DNA of 52,582 bases, taken from IMG/VR virus record IMGVR_UViG_3300013006_001903, positions 1 to 52,582 of that record; one strand, written 5' to 3'. Position 1 is the first letter of the stretch, and each line of letters begins with the position of its first letter. Of the stretch, positions 23,275 through 30,746 are shown in pieces. Made by a program: the position numbers and the translations under genes. The stretch is from a virus. The notes under the pieces are model-generated. The model did no database searches, was not told the DNA's origin, and saw only the letters and a list, made by a program, of their open reading frames with translations.

Positions 23275-24792
23275 TTATTGATTTTTTTGTAACTTTTTTA
23301 TACTATAAGAATCAATGAACGGTTGAATTTCCTTCATTAATGGAAATGTACTAGGTTTTTTCTGAGATAAGATTAAATTCCAATCTTCTACTTTTCTTTT
23401 ATTTTTCATTTCATACCAAGACAAGCACCAAGAATCGGGCCTAAATTTAGGTACTATGGTATCCTGGATTTTGTCAGCGATTGCTTTTGCTTGAAAAATA
23501 TTCATGGTATCATGTTCCCATAACATTTCTTGTTTACCTGCCCAACCACCTTCTTTCCAATTGAAATACGCCCAAGCATTAGCAAATCTGTTTGCGTCAG
23601 CTTCTCCTAAAGAGCGTAATCCATACTTTTGAAGATTTTTACTAAATTTACTACTGTTAGTATAGTCGTCTTTATTATCAATTTCGACCACAAGGGGAAA
23701 TATAACAATTCCTTCATCCTGCCAATTTTCTGTTAACCAGCTTATAGTATCATCCCAATTTTTTTGAGTGTCAAATGGTAACCCTACTATAAGGCTGATT
23801 GTACCTCGATACGGTTGTTGCTTTGATTTAAAATAATCTTTAGTTTTTAAAATTAAATTTTTTACCTTTTCGGGATCAAGGCCCTTACCAATTATCTTCC
23901 CGCTTTGATGATTAAATGTTTCGATTCCGTAATATTGTCCTCCGAAATTCATCCTAGCTAATTCTTCTATCATGTTTGGTTGTGATAATAAATCTGCTCT
24001 AATAAATCCGCTGAAGAATGGTTTAAAATCTAAACGTTCTACAACATTTGCAAATTTGGTAATTTTTTCAATACGATCATTAAAAGTTTCGTCAGCAACA
24101 TAGTATCTGTTGATACCAAAATTATCGTAATTGTATCTCATCTCATATTCAAAATTTTCTGCTGCCCTCGATGTGTCCTCTTTTAGACCCAAAACTGGAA
24201 AGTTACAAAATGCACAGCTGAATTTACACCCTCTTGAAAATTCTACAGTTAACCATTCCCAAGGTTCTAAAAAATCTCTCTTCTCCATTATGATAGAATA
24301 ATCCCCTAAATTATATGCAGGATAAGATTCGAGGGATTTAATTACCTTTCTTTTTCCAAAATGCTTCGCTGAGAAGGTAATACCAGAGAGGTTGTTTGTT
24401 TCTAATTTTCTTACAATAGCCAACATGGCCTCTTCACCGTAACTATCCACCCAAATATCTATGTTCGTAGCAAAACTTTGCAAGACTTGTTGCCCGCCTG
24501 AAATTATTTTTATATGGGGATAATTCATTTTCAACCAAGTAGTAAATTGTGTCATTGAATCATTCCAAAAGCCAAAGAAAATGCTAAACCCAAAAAACAC
24601 AGTGGTTGATTTGACACTTTTTTTTACAAATTCTTGAAGAAAAAGTAATTTCCAATGGGCAGCAAAATCTACTACTTCTACATCTATATCTTGTTTCCTT
24701 AAAAAGGTTGCTATTCTATGAGCACCGCTGCTTCTTTCCCAAGGATTTGCCCTTAATGCAAATATTAATCCGTGGGCCACTGAACCCCCCAT
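23275..24792 (-). CDS. B12-binding-type radical SAM protein
   Basis: 505 residues. The N-terminal 150 residues form a Rossmann-like domain (TTVFFGFSIFFGFWND, IKIISGGQQ) as in cobalamin-binding radical SAM enzymes, though the cobalamin DxHxxG motif is not evident. The radical SAM core follows, with the [4Fe-4S] motif C-K-F-S-C-A-F-C (CxxxCxxC) near residue 190, then ADETFNDR, GQYYGIETFN and SLIVGLPFDT. The C-terminal region is rich in Trp and Lys. Some such enzymes methylate or cyclise peptides and natural products. Its start overlaps the neighbouring oxygenase gene by 28 bases, suggesting a shared substrate. Confidence 0.82.
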   Translation of the reverse strand: MGGSVAHGLIFALRANPWERSSGAHRIATFLRKQDIDVEVVDFAAHWKLLFLQEFVKKSVKSTTVFFGFSIFFGFWNDSMTQFTTWLKMNYPHIKIISGGQQVLQSFATNIDIWVDSYGEEAMLAIVRKLETNNLSGITFSAKHFGKRKVIKSLESYPAYNLGDYSIIMEKRDFLEPWEWLTVEFSRGCKFSCAFCNFPVLGLKEDTSRAAENFEYEMRYNYDNFGINRYYVADETFNDRIEKITKFANVVERLDFKPFFSGFIRADLLSQPNMIEELARMNFGGQYYGIETFNHQSGKIIGKGLDPEKVKNLILKTKDYFKSKQQPYRGTISLIVGLPFDTQKNWDDTISWLTENWQDEGIVIFPLVVEIDNKDDYTNSSKFSKNLQKYGLRSLGEADANRFANAWAYFNWKEGGWAGKQEMLWEHDTMNIFQAKAIADKIQDTIVPKFRPDSWCLSWYEMKNKRKVEDWNLILSQKKPSTFPLMKEIQPFIDSYSIKKLQKNQ

Positions 24793-25367
24793 AGCCCTAC
24801 TCTTAAGGATTCTTGGTTTTCAACTGAATGGATTTGTGAGAAATTCAACCAGTGCCAGGCATTTTCCTCTAGGCAATGATCATCGACTTCTATTAGTTTC
24901 GAATAAGGTATTGCTCGGTTAGTTTCTATTTTTAGATGTTTATGTTCATCTTTTATCTGGTACCATTTTGTACGAACATTTGACCCTCCTGATTTAAGCA
25001 GGCACTGGACTCCTGAACCTCGATGATTTGGATCATCAACATGAGGTGCCACAAAAGTACTTCCTGTTACTATTTGTATAGTATAGTAATTATAAGTTTC
25101 CAGTCCGGGAAATTTTTTATATAACTTTACAAGTTCCGAACTTAACTCGGGAGGACTAAGGTAAAAACCTACACCTCCAGTTTTTTCTATAAACAATTCT
25201 TCTGGGTCAAGGTATGAAATACTATTTTTATCTTGACTGCCGTAACTACCATGCCAGAGACTAGGTTGATCGCCATTTGCAACAGATTGTTCTGCAATTT
25301 TAATTAATTCATTTTTTAAGTCTTCTGGTACAGGCGGTATGTCATTTCGTTTTTCATAATAGATCAT
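24765..25367 (-). CDS. 2-oxoglutarate/Fe(II)-type oxygenase fold
   Basis: 200 residues. H-x-D in VAPHVDDPNHRGSG, distal His in WLNFSQIHSVEN and Arg in LRVGLWG; a central VQCLLKSGG strand. Preceded by a GATAAATA site. Translation is coupled to the radical SAM gene by a 28-base overlap, so the two may modify the same peptide or small molecule. Substrate unknown. Confidence 0.7.
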   Translation of the reverse strand: MIYYEKRNDIPPVPEDLKNELIKIAEQSVANGDQPSLWHGSYGSQDKNSISYLDPEELFIEKTGGVGFYLSPPELSSELVKLYKKFPGLETYNYYTIQIVTGSTFVAPHVDDPNHRGSGVQCLLKSGGSNVRTKWYQIKDEHKHLKIETNRAIPYSKLIEVDDHCLEENAWHWLNFSQIHSVENQESLRVGLWGVQWPTD

Positions 25368-25391
25368 AAATTTTATCTCGATATTATTGGT

Positions 25392-25399
25392 TATTTATC
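25392..25399 (-). promoter_or_regulatory. NATAAATA late-type promoter
   Basis: Reverse-strand GATAAATA, 24 bases before the oxygenase start at 25367; drives the oxygenase/radical SAM pair. Confidence 0.4.
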
Positions 25400-25450
25400 T
25401 TCTAAAAAACGTCTTATTTGAACATATTTTTCGAAATCTTGCCCGCTCGG

Positions 25451-25942
25451 TTATATACAACCCATTAAATGTAATCTAGGTATGTTTGAAAAATTACAAA
25501 AACTATGCATTTTAGTAGTGTCTACGGTATATACAAGACCTAAAGGAAGATGTACAATTTTTGGAATATCTGGAAATATAAACAAACAACTTGGATTAGT
25601 GATTAACGGGATATGCACACGTTTAGATTTGTCCATGTGTATACTGTAACAAGAAAATGAATTTATCCACATTAATCTAGTTCTATATAGCTTAAATTGA
25701 TTAATTATATCTTCAAATACGGTATTTTGAAATAATGGATTGATTTCACAGTATTCCTTTTCATATCTAAATTTTTTTAATGATCCAACTGCACTAGAAG
25801 AGGGATCTTCTCCTAAGGCATATTGCAGCCCACACTGCATTCCTTTTACACTTTTTTCTGGCCAATCAATTTTTGATTCTAAATTATTATATTCATTTAG
25901 AATTTTTAAATGATTGATATTAGAAATTATTGAAACTGTCAT
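25451..25942 (-). CDS. 2-oxoglutarate/Fe(II)-type oxygenase fold (aspartyl hydroxylase-like)
   Basis: 163 residues. The beta-helix core is seen in SFSCYSIHMDKSKRVHIPLITNP (H-x-D) and TKMHSFCNFSNIPRLHLMG (distal His and Arg). The R-V-H-I-P-L strand is typical of the aspartyl/asparaginyl hydroxylase group. Short, and no extra domain. 20 bases downstream of the methyltransferase gene on the same strand. Substrate unknown. Confidence 0.65.
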   Translation of the reverse strand: MTVSIISNINHLKILNEYNNLESKIDWPEKSVKGMQCGLQYALGEDPSSSAVGSLKKFRYEKEYCEINPLFQNTVFEDIINQFKLYRTRLMWINSFSCYSIHMDKSKRVHIPLITNPSCLFIFPDIPKIVHLPLGLVYTVDTTKMHSFCNFSNIPRLHLMGCI

Positions 25943-25962
25943 TTAATATTATCGAACTTATC

Positions 25963-26619
25963 TTAGGATTGTTTAACTTTTTGAAAGATTGCCCATCCAA
26001 AATTATGATTTATTTCTATTAATTTATAATTATAATGAGGCACAATCAAGTCACAAACCATTTTAACTTGTTCTGTTTTTTGTTGAATAGGACTACTATT
26101 TGCATACATAGGAATACTCAATATGTCATTTCCAAAAGAAGATATACTTGTATTTACAGTCCAGTATAAATCATCAAAAATTATAACGCCGCCTTCATCT
26201 AACAAAATATCTATTAATATAAATGCAAGAGTAGTAGATTCGAATGTGTGTGCCCCATCTATATAACAAAAATCAAATCTTTGAGAGCCTAATTTAATTA
26301 ATTTTGCTAGATCCCATGTATACCCCTCTTTAGTAATTACAGGATTTATATATTCCTTTAAAGAAAACTCATCAATTAAATTATAAATTCTAGGTATTAG
26401 TTTTTCTGACCATGCCACATCAAATGTAGTTAATTTTCCAAATCCTTGTTCTTCAAGGATAGCACCCAAATAGATTGAGCTTTTTCCATGAAAATGACCT
26501 AATTCACATAAATTTTTAAATTTATTTTTGTGAATGATATCTCTCATAAACAATGCTTGTTCATGAGTCATATAACGAAGATTTGAATATTTTTTAGTTA
26601 TTTCACTTATTTTAAGCAT
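25963..26619 (-). CDS. Class I SAM-dependent methyltransferase
   Basis: 218 residues. SAM-binding motif I is LCELGHFHGKSSIYLG, motif II LTTFDVAW, then FDFCYIDGAHTFESTTLAF and GGVIIFDDLYW, the pattern of the Methyltransf_24 group, which includes sugar O-methyltransferases such as CmcI/MycE relatives. Asp in YIDGAH and the IIFDDL run fit metal-dependent members. Sits beside an oxygenase and a tRNA. Confidence 0.82.
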   Translation of the reverse strand: MLKISEITKKYSNLRYMTHEQALFMRDIIHKNKFKNLCELGHFHGKSSIYLGAILEEQGFGKLTTFDVAWSEKLIPRIYNLIDEFSLKEYINPVITKEGYTWDLAKLIKLGSQRFDFCYIDGAHTFESTTLAFILIDILLDEGGVIIFDDLYWTVNTSISSFGNDILSIPMYANSSPIQQKTEQVKMVCDLIVPHYNYKLIEINHNFGWAIFQKVKQS

Positions 26620-26637
26620 ACATTATTTAACTTTTAG

Positions 26638-26712
26638 AAGTACGGGTGAGATTCGAACTCACGGTTTTACGGATTTGCAATCCGACCCATTGGACCACTC
26701 TGGCACCGTACT
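26638..26712 (-). tRNA. tRNA-Cys(GCA)
   Basis: Acceptor AGTACGG/CCGTACT, anticodon loop TTGCAAA, T-arm GTGAG-TTCGAAT-CTCAC. No encoded CCA. Confidence 0.9.
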
Positions 26713-26733
26713 AGAAACTTTGAAAAATCAATA

Positions 26734-27219
26734 TTACTTTATATTCGCAAACTCTATCATACTTATTCTAGGATTTTCTAACCAGTGCTCAATAGAGCTA
26801 ATAACTTGTTTATATGGTATAGGTTTACGATCTATATAATTTTCTAAATAGCCCATTTTAAGCAATAGCATAGCCATTGACGTCTGGCTTCTATAATCTT
26901 TATGAGTTTTTTCTATTTGAAATTTTTCAACATAATATGGATTACCAGTTTGCCAATAATCTGCGCCCATAGAACTAGATGTTACAATCATAGTATCTTT
27001 AAATAATTTTTTAATAAAATCACACTGAGTTGTTCCAACATGTGCATTATTAAAAAATAAATCACAGGTTTTTGCTATGTCTATAATTTGTTCTAATTTT
27101 TCAGGAATACAAAATTCATTAGATCTTGATAAGCCGATTACCTCATGATTAGTTTTATCAAAATGAGTATAGATGGCTTTACCTAAGCCACTGGTATGAC
27201 CTGTTATTGCAATTTTCAT
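26734..27219 (-). CDS. Short-chain dehydrogenase-like NAD(P)-binding protein
   Basis: 161 residues from the ATG at 27219, preferred over the upstream in-frame ATG at 27279 because the nucleotide-binding strand MKIAITGHTSGLGKAI should be N-terminal and a NATAAATA site lies between. TGHTSGLG is the SDR cofactor loop; LFFNNAHVGT is the N-N-A-x motif; IVTSSSMGA holds the catalytic Ser, and YYVEKFQIEK resembles the Y-x-x-x-K motif. About 80 residues shorter than typical SDRs. Confidence 0.75.
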   Translation of the reverse strand: MKIAITGHTSGLGKAIYTHFDKTNHEVIGLSRSNEFCIPEKLEQIIDIAKTCDLFFNNAHVGTTQCDFIKKLFKDTMIVTSSSMGADYWQTGNPYYVEKFQIEKTHKDYRSQTSMAMLLLKMGYLENYIDRKPIPYKQVISSIEHWLENPRISMIEFANIK

Positions 27220-27236
27220 ATGTTTTGAACCGAATT

Positions 27237-27244
27237 TATTTATT
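27237..27244 (-). promoter_or_regulatory. NATAAATA late-type promoter
   Basis: Reverse-strand AATAAATA, 17 bases before the short-chain dehydrogenase start at 27219; it helps fix that start. Confidence 0.4.
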
Positions 27245-27294
27245 AATATAAATCTACATAAAAATTTTGATGGGGTCACCTAACCTTAAATCTA

Positions 27295-27302
27295 AATAAA
27301 TA
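27295..27302 (+). promoter_or_regulatory. NATAAATA site abutting an oxygenase start
   Basis: Forward-strand AATAAATA, five bases before ATG 27308. Another near-leaderless arrangement. Confidence 0.4.
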
Positions 27303-27307
27303 TTGAT

Positions 27308-27871
27308 ATGCAACAATATTTTTGTCATTTTTCTAAATTAGATAACATAAAATGGACTGAATACTTTTTAAAAATATTCATACCAGAATATAAATTTTAT
27401 GATGACCTTAAAAAGTCTGCATATAATTATGTATTCTACGAAAACAAATATCAATATCCCGGAGTAACATTACTTAGCAATGAATTACAGAAAAAATATA
27501 ATTTTCCACCAATAGAATATTTTATGATATTCAAACATACTGAGAACCAACTAATCCACTCAGACGGTTTAGAAGTTCTAAGAAATGCTAGCTTTAATCT
27601 ACCTCTGATGGGCTACGAAGGTACTAGCATGAATTTTTATAAAAAGAAAGATTTAAATATTGAATACAATATAAGAAATGCCAACTATTATAATATCGAA
27701 GATTTAATTTTTATAGATGAACTTGCAGGAGGAAACGAATGGGTTCTAGTAGATACTTCGGTTCCGCATAATATAGTATCTGTAAACACTGAAGCACCCA
27801 GGATAACCGTTTGTTTTAGATTTATGGGTAATCCGACATTTAACGATCTAGTTAAAAATGCAAAATTATAA
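27308..27871 (+). CDS. 2-oxoglutarate/Fe(II)-type oxygenase fold
   Basis: 187 residues. H-x-D analogue in NQLIHSDGLEVLRNASFNLPL (His-Ser-Asp), distal His in VDTSVPHNIVS, and Arg in APRITVCFRFMG. Similar in length and layout to the oxygenase at 16508-17062, including a MNFYK segment between the first and last strands. One of few forward-strand genes; it stands alone. Substrate unknown. Confidence 0.7.
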   Translation: MQQYFCHFSKLDNIKWTEYFLKIFIPEYKFYDDLKKSAYNYVFYENKYQYPGVTLLSNELQKKYNFPPIEYFMIFKHTENQLIHSDGLEVLRNASFNLPLMGYEGTSMNFYKKKDLNIEYNIRNANYYNIEDLIFIDELAGGNEWVLVDTSVPHNIVSVNTEAPRITVCFRFMGNPTFNDLVKNAKL

Positions 27872-27889
27872 ATGTCATTTTAAATAATA

Positions 27890-28249
27890 TCATGCTTGCC
27901 GAGCTAAAAAATACTCTTTGTATGAGTCGCAAGCAAATGCATTTTTAACACTTTGTTTGACTGTTTCTAAGTCAAATTGTTTACAACTAAAAACATCTAA
28001 ATAAATGTGTCCTAAACTATCAACAAAATGTGCAACTATACTACTGGTGACAATAATTTGTATAACAGTAAATCCTGCTTTATCTATTAAATTTTCAGCT
28101 GTGTATTCAATGTGAGGTTCACCAATTGGTTGCATGTCAATATCGCGAACTAACTGTTTTATCCATTTATTAACATTATTATAATCAGACATTAGTGTTT
28201 GATCACAATTACTACAATCTAAAATTAAATGATAACCCCAATAACTCAT
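27890..28249 (-). CDS. speD: S-adenosylmethionine decarboxylase-like (SpeD)
   Basis: 119 residues from the ATG at 28249 (upstream in-frame starts at 28267 and 28282 would run close to a tRNA). MSYWGYHLILDC at the N terminus and TSSIVAHFVDSLGHIYLDVFSCKQFD correspond to the proenzyme region of SpeD, where cleavage before a Ser makes the pyruvoyl cofactor; the His after it and the Cys in FSCK match. The product, decarboxylated SAM, feeds spermidine synthesis. Similar genes are known in cyanophages. Confidence 0.75.
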   Translation of the reverse strand: MSYWGYHLILDCSNCDQTLMSDYNNVNKWIKQLVRDIDMQPIGEPHIEYTAENLIDKAGFTVIQIIVTSSIVAHFVDSLGHIYLDVFSCKQFDLETVKQSVKNAFACDSYKEYFLARQA

Positions 28250-28285
28250 ATTCTGGTATGCTACCATTGCATTATACCCCATTTT

Positions 28286-28380
28286 TGGTAGTAGACTAGG
28301 GATTCGAACCCTACCGTTCCAGCCCATCTGACCAGTCTCCAGAGTTTATAAGTCTCCGCCGCGCACCAGCGCCGTCTACC
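28286..28380 (-). tRNA. Class II tRNA, isotype uncertain
   Basis: Acceptor GGTAGAC/GTCTACT (one G-T), T-arm TAGGG-TTCGAAT-CCCTA, encoded ACCA end. D-arm is a tight GCGC-TGGT-GCGC hairpin, and the anticodon arm GGAGA-CTTATAA-ACTCT has one mismatch, giving TAT if the loop is seven bases. That anticodon does not suit the long variable arm. Confidence 0.65.
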
Positions 28381-28393
28381 ATTTTTTCAACTT

Positions 28394-28467
28394 TGGCTCC
28401 GGTGGAGAGAATCGAACTCCCACAGGCAGATTTGGAGGCTGCCGTACTACCACTATACTACACCGGA
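28394..28467 (-). tRNA. tRNA-Trp(CCA)
   Basis: Acceptor TCCGGTG/CACCGGA, anticodon loop CTCCAAA, discriminator G, encoded CCA. One mismatch closes the anticodon stem. Confidence 0.88.
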
Positions 28468-28474
28468 ATAAACC

Positions 28475-28549
28475 TGGCGATCCTGCGGGGAATCAAACCC
28501 CGATATCCGACTAGACAGGCCGGTATAATAATCACTATATGACAGGACC
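28475..28549 (-). tRNA. tRNA-Asp(GTC)
   Basis: Acceptor GGTCCTG/CAGGATC (one G-T), anticodon arm CCGGC-CTGTCTA-GTCGG, G then encoded CCA. Confidence 0.92.
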
Positions 28550-28555
28550 TAAACT

Positions 28556-28643
28556 TGGTGGAGGCTCTCCGATTCGAACAGAGAAGGCACTAAGACAACG
28601 AATTTACAGTCCGCCCCCGATACCATTACGGGACTAAGCCTCC
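28556..28643 (-). tRNA. tRNA-Tyr(GTA)
   Basis: Class II: acceptor GGAGGCT/AGCCTCC, anticodon loop CTGTAAA, long variable arm, A then encoded CCA. Confidence 0.92.
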
Positions 28644-28913
28644 ATATTGAAACACGCTTTTTAGTTCTTTCGACCTCTCCGCGTCCGGTAAAGGTAATGT
28701 GCTTGAATATGGTGTCAGTGTTGCTGACTAAGGAATCCCGACGCCCAGTGCTAAGAGAACACCTATTCGTCACCCTACTCTTACCATATTGAAGCACACT
28801 AAACCTAATGTGTTTGAATATGGTGTCACTCTCCTGACCACTTTTAACGGATGGGGTAGAGCCTTGAGTGACGTGTCTTAGACAGGCTTTATTCCTGGTT
28901 ACGTAACCATATT
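28644..28913 (-). repeat. Inverted/direct repeat region between tRNA genes
   Basis: No credible gene in these 270 bases. A 14-15 base element (CCATATTgAArCAC) occurs four times in alternating orientation, near 28642, 28698, 28784 and 28811. It forms two large hairpins, the second with a 10-base loop. The last parts extend to a 34-base direct repeat (TAATGTGYTTGAATATGGTGTCA and following), with copies starting near 28691 and 28805. A palindrome TGGTTACGTAACCA lies near 28896. Could be tRNA-precursor processing structures or a duplicated small RNA. Confidence 0.7.
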
Positions 28914-28998
<85 letters not shown>

Positions 28999-29011
28999 AA
29001 ATATATACTTA

Positions 29012-29100
29012 TGGTGCCCGGGGCCGGAATCGAACCGGCATGCCGTTTTAGTGGCGGCAGATTTTAAGTCTGCTGTGTCTACCGATTTCACCACCCGGGC
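29012..29100 (-). tRNA. tRNA-Leu(TAA)
   Basis: Class II: acceptor GCCCGGG/CCCGGGC, anticodon arm GCAGA-CTTAAAA-TCTGC, A then encoded CCA. Confidence 0.95.
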
Positions 29101-29201
29101 AATTAACAACAATAATTTTTAAAGAACAACTGCTAACTAAGTATCTATTATATGACAGCGATCTTGTGTTGTCAATAGCCTGTGGCTAATATAGCACATA
29201 T

Positions 29202-29387
29202 TTAATCTACTGCAAGATCAGGTTCATCGCGTCCAGGTTTTTGTTTGACTTTGACTTTGACCTTGCTGGCAAGATCTGCTGCCACCATTAGCTTTTTCAA
29301 TTCGCTTTTGTTAGGATGATTGGCCATGGCAATCATGGTTTTTAGTTCTTTGGGCATACGATATGCCGATGTTGGTTTGTTTGACAT
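29202..29387 (-). CDS. Small basic uncharacterised protein (61 residues)
   Basis: SAYRMPKELKTMIAMANHPNK at the start and a lysine/valine run (KVKVKVKQK) near the end; acidic tail. No clear ribosome-binding site. Lies between tRNA-Leu and tRNA-Ser. Possible nucleic-acid-binding protein; no family recognised. Confidence 0.55.
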   Translation of the reverse strand: MSNKPTSAYRMPKELKTMIAMANHPNKSELKKLMVAADLASKVKVKVKQKPGRDEPDLAVD

Positions 29388-29409
29388 AATTCTTAAATGT
29401 TTTTGTTAT

Positions 29410-29501
29410 TGGCGGAAGCGGAGGGATTCGAACCCTCGGACCGAGTTTCCTCGGTCCGCAGTTTAGCAAACTGCTGATTTAAGCCACTCATCCACACTTC
29501 C
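29410..29501 (-). tRNA. tRNA-Ser(GCT)
   Basis: Class II: acceptor GGAAGTG with 3' side ending CGCTTCC, anticodon arm GCAGT-TTGCTAA-ACTGC, long variable stem GGACCGAG/CTCGGTCC, G then encoded CCA. Confidence 0.95.
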
Positions 29502-29547
29502 ATGTTCTAATTATATATTCCTGTGTCTCTGTTGTCAATCATTATTT

Positions 29548-29621
29548 TGGTGCCTCGTGACAGAATCGAACTGCCGAAACCGCCGTGTAAAGACGGAGTT
29601 ATACCATTTAACTAACGAGGC
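29548..29621 (-). tRNA. tRNA-Val(TAC)
   Basis: Acceptor GCCTCGT/ACGAGGC, anticodon arm CCGTC-TTTACAC-GGCGG, T-arm GGCAG/CTGTC, A then encoded CCA. Confidence 0.94.
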
Positions 29622-30109
29622 TTTTTATATAAAATATGATCACCGACTATCTTGGCCCATTTCTCACAATTCTGTTCAGTAATACGAAAGTCATAAACTT
29701 CAGGTGGAACAAACATACGGTTAGTATCCTCGTACCGTCCAGAATCAATAGTATCCATCCAAATGGTCCAATCTGCTTTAAAGTTCTCTCGCATTTCTGT
29801 CAGCGGAGCAATAAAGTCGCAGATAGCATAATCGCCAGTAGATTCTAATGCGAATCTGGCCATACGAATACTTTGTCTAATGCGTCCTTCTTGACTAAAA
29901 TCCCAATCATTGTATTGCTGCCGAATATCATTGGCATTGAACCAATTTACTGTTGAACGATAATGTGTTGGCGGAATTTCCATGCTGATCATTCTTTCAT
30001 ACGGAATAGTGTTGATATTGCTGTTTTCTTCAAGATAAGTTTTTAATGCACGGGCCATAAATGTTTTTCCTGACCCAGGTAACCCCATGATTAAGATTTT
30101 TTGTGGCAT
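29612..30109 (-). CDS. Adenylylsulfate (APS) kinase-like protein
   Basis: 165 residues from the ATG at 30109, which follows AAAGGA; a longer frame to 30160 overlaps the upstream gene. Walker A is GLPGSGKT (9-16). NANDIRQQYNDWDFSQEGRIRQSIRMARFA matches the APS kinase region N-A-D-x-(I/V)-R and the following Arg-rich helix; ICDFIAPLTEMRENF matches its late strand. APS kinase makes PAPS, the sulfate donor. The neighbouring sulfotransferase-like gene is the natural user. The 3' end runs into tRNA-Val by about ten bases. Confidence 0.8.
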   Translation of the reverse strand: MPQKILIMGLPGSGKTFMARALKTYLEENSNINTIPYERMISMEIPPTHYRSTVNWFNANDIRQQYNDWDFSQEGRIRQSIRMARFALESTGDYAICDFIAPLTEMRENFKADWTIWMDTIDSGRYEDTNRMFVPPEVYDFRITEQNCEKWAKIVGDHILYKKPR

Positions 30110-30119
30110 ATTTTTCCTT

Positions 30120-30746
30120 TTAATTTTGAAAAAATGATTTAGGATCCGCTTCGAGGCCATTAGACATAGATTTTATTTCTTCCCAATTTTTAATCCATTG
30201 TGGATATGTTCCCGGATTTTTTACAATAAGAGGATCTAAAATAGGTTTTGTTATTTTTAAATTTAATTTATTTAGAATTGCATCGTAGTTTAATTTATCA
30301 TCAGAGTCTAACATGTCGTCGTAGTCTATGATTGTAATTTTTTCAAGAGATTCTTTCGTAAAATATTGATAAAAATTTTTAGCACTATCATAATAGTTCA
30401 TAAATTTTAAAGGGTCTAGATAAAACGGAACAATTTCAAAATTTAATAAATCTCTCGGTGTTAGATGCCATTTTTTTATATAAGGTTGAATACACCAACT
30501 CAACGCAGAATTAACTACATTTCTAATACTTAATATAATTTTAGTGTTTTCGTTTTTTAATTTTATAATTTCTTTCGTATGAGAGTGATAAATGGTATAT
30601 GGTTCAATTGATTTAACTTCTGACTCTGGCAAGGTTTTTAAAAATATGCGATTCTCCTGTAAATAAAAATACTTTAAAAGCGTTACAATATAATAGCTTC
30701 CGGTCCTTCCAGGACCTAATACTATATAAGAATTAATAGGAAGCAT
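30120..30746 (-). CDS. Sulfotransferase-like protein
   Basis: 208 residues. The N-terminal YIVLGPGRTGSYYIVTLL resembles the PAPS 5'-phosphosulfate loop, and KIILSIRNVVNSALSW the 3'-phosphate binding segment (R-N-x-x-x-x-x-x-S) of sulfotransferases. The rest is Tyr/Lys-rich with no membrane segment. It lies next to an APS kinase, so a two-gene sulfation cassette is likely, with a surface glycan as acceptor (inference). Confidence 0.72.
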   Translation of the reverse strand: MLPINSYIVLGPGRTGSYYIVTLLKYFYLQENRIFLKTLPESEVKSIEPYTIYHSHTKEIIKLKNENTKIILSIRNVVNSALSWCIQPYIKKWHLTPRDLLNFEIVPFYLDPLKFMNYYDSAKNFYQYFTKESLEKITIIDYDDMLDSDDKLNYDAILNKLNLKITKPILDPLIVKNPGTYPQWIKNWEEIKSMSNGLEADPKSFFQN

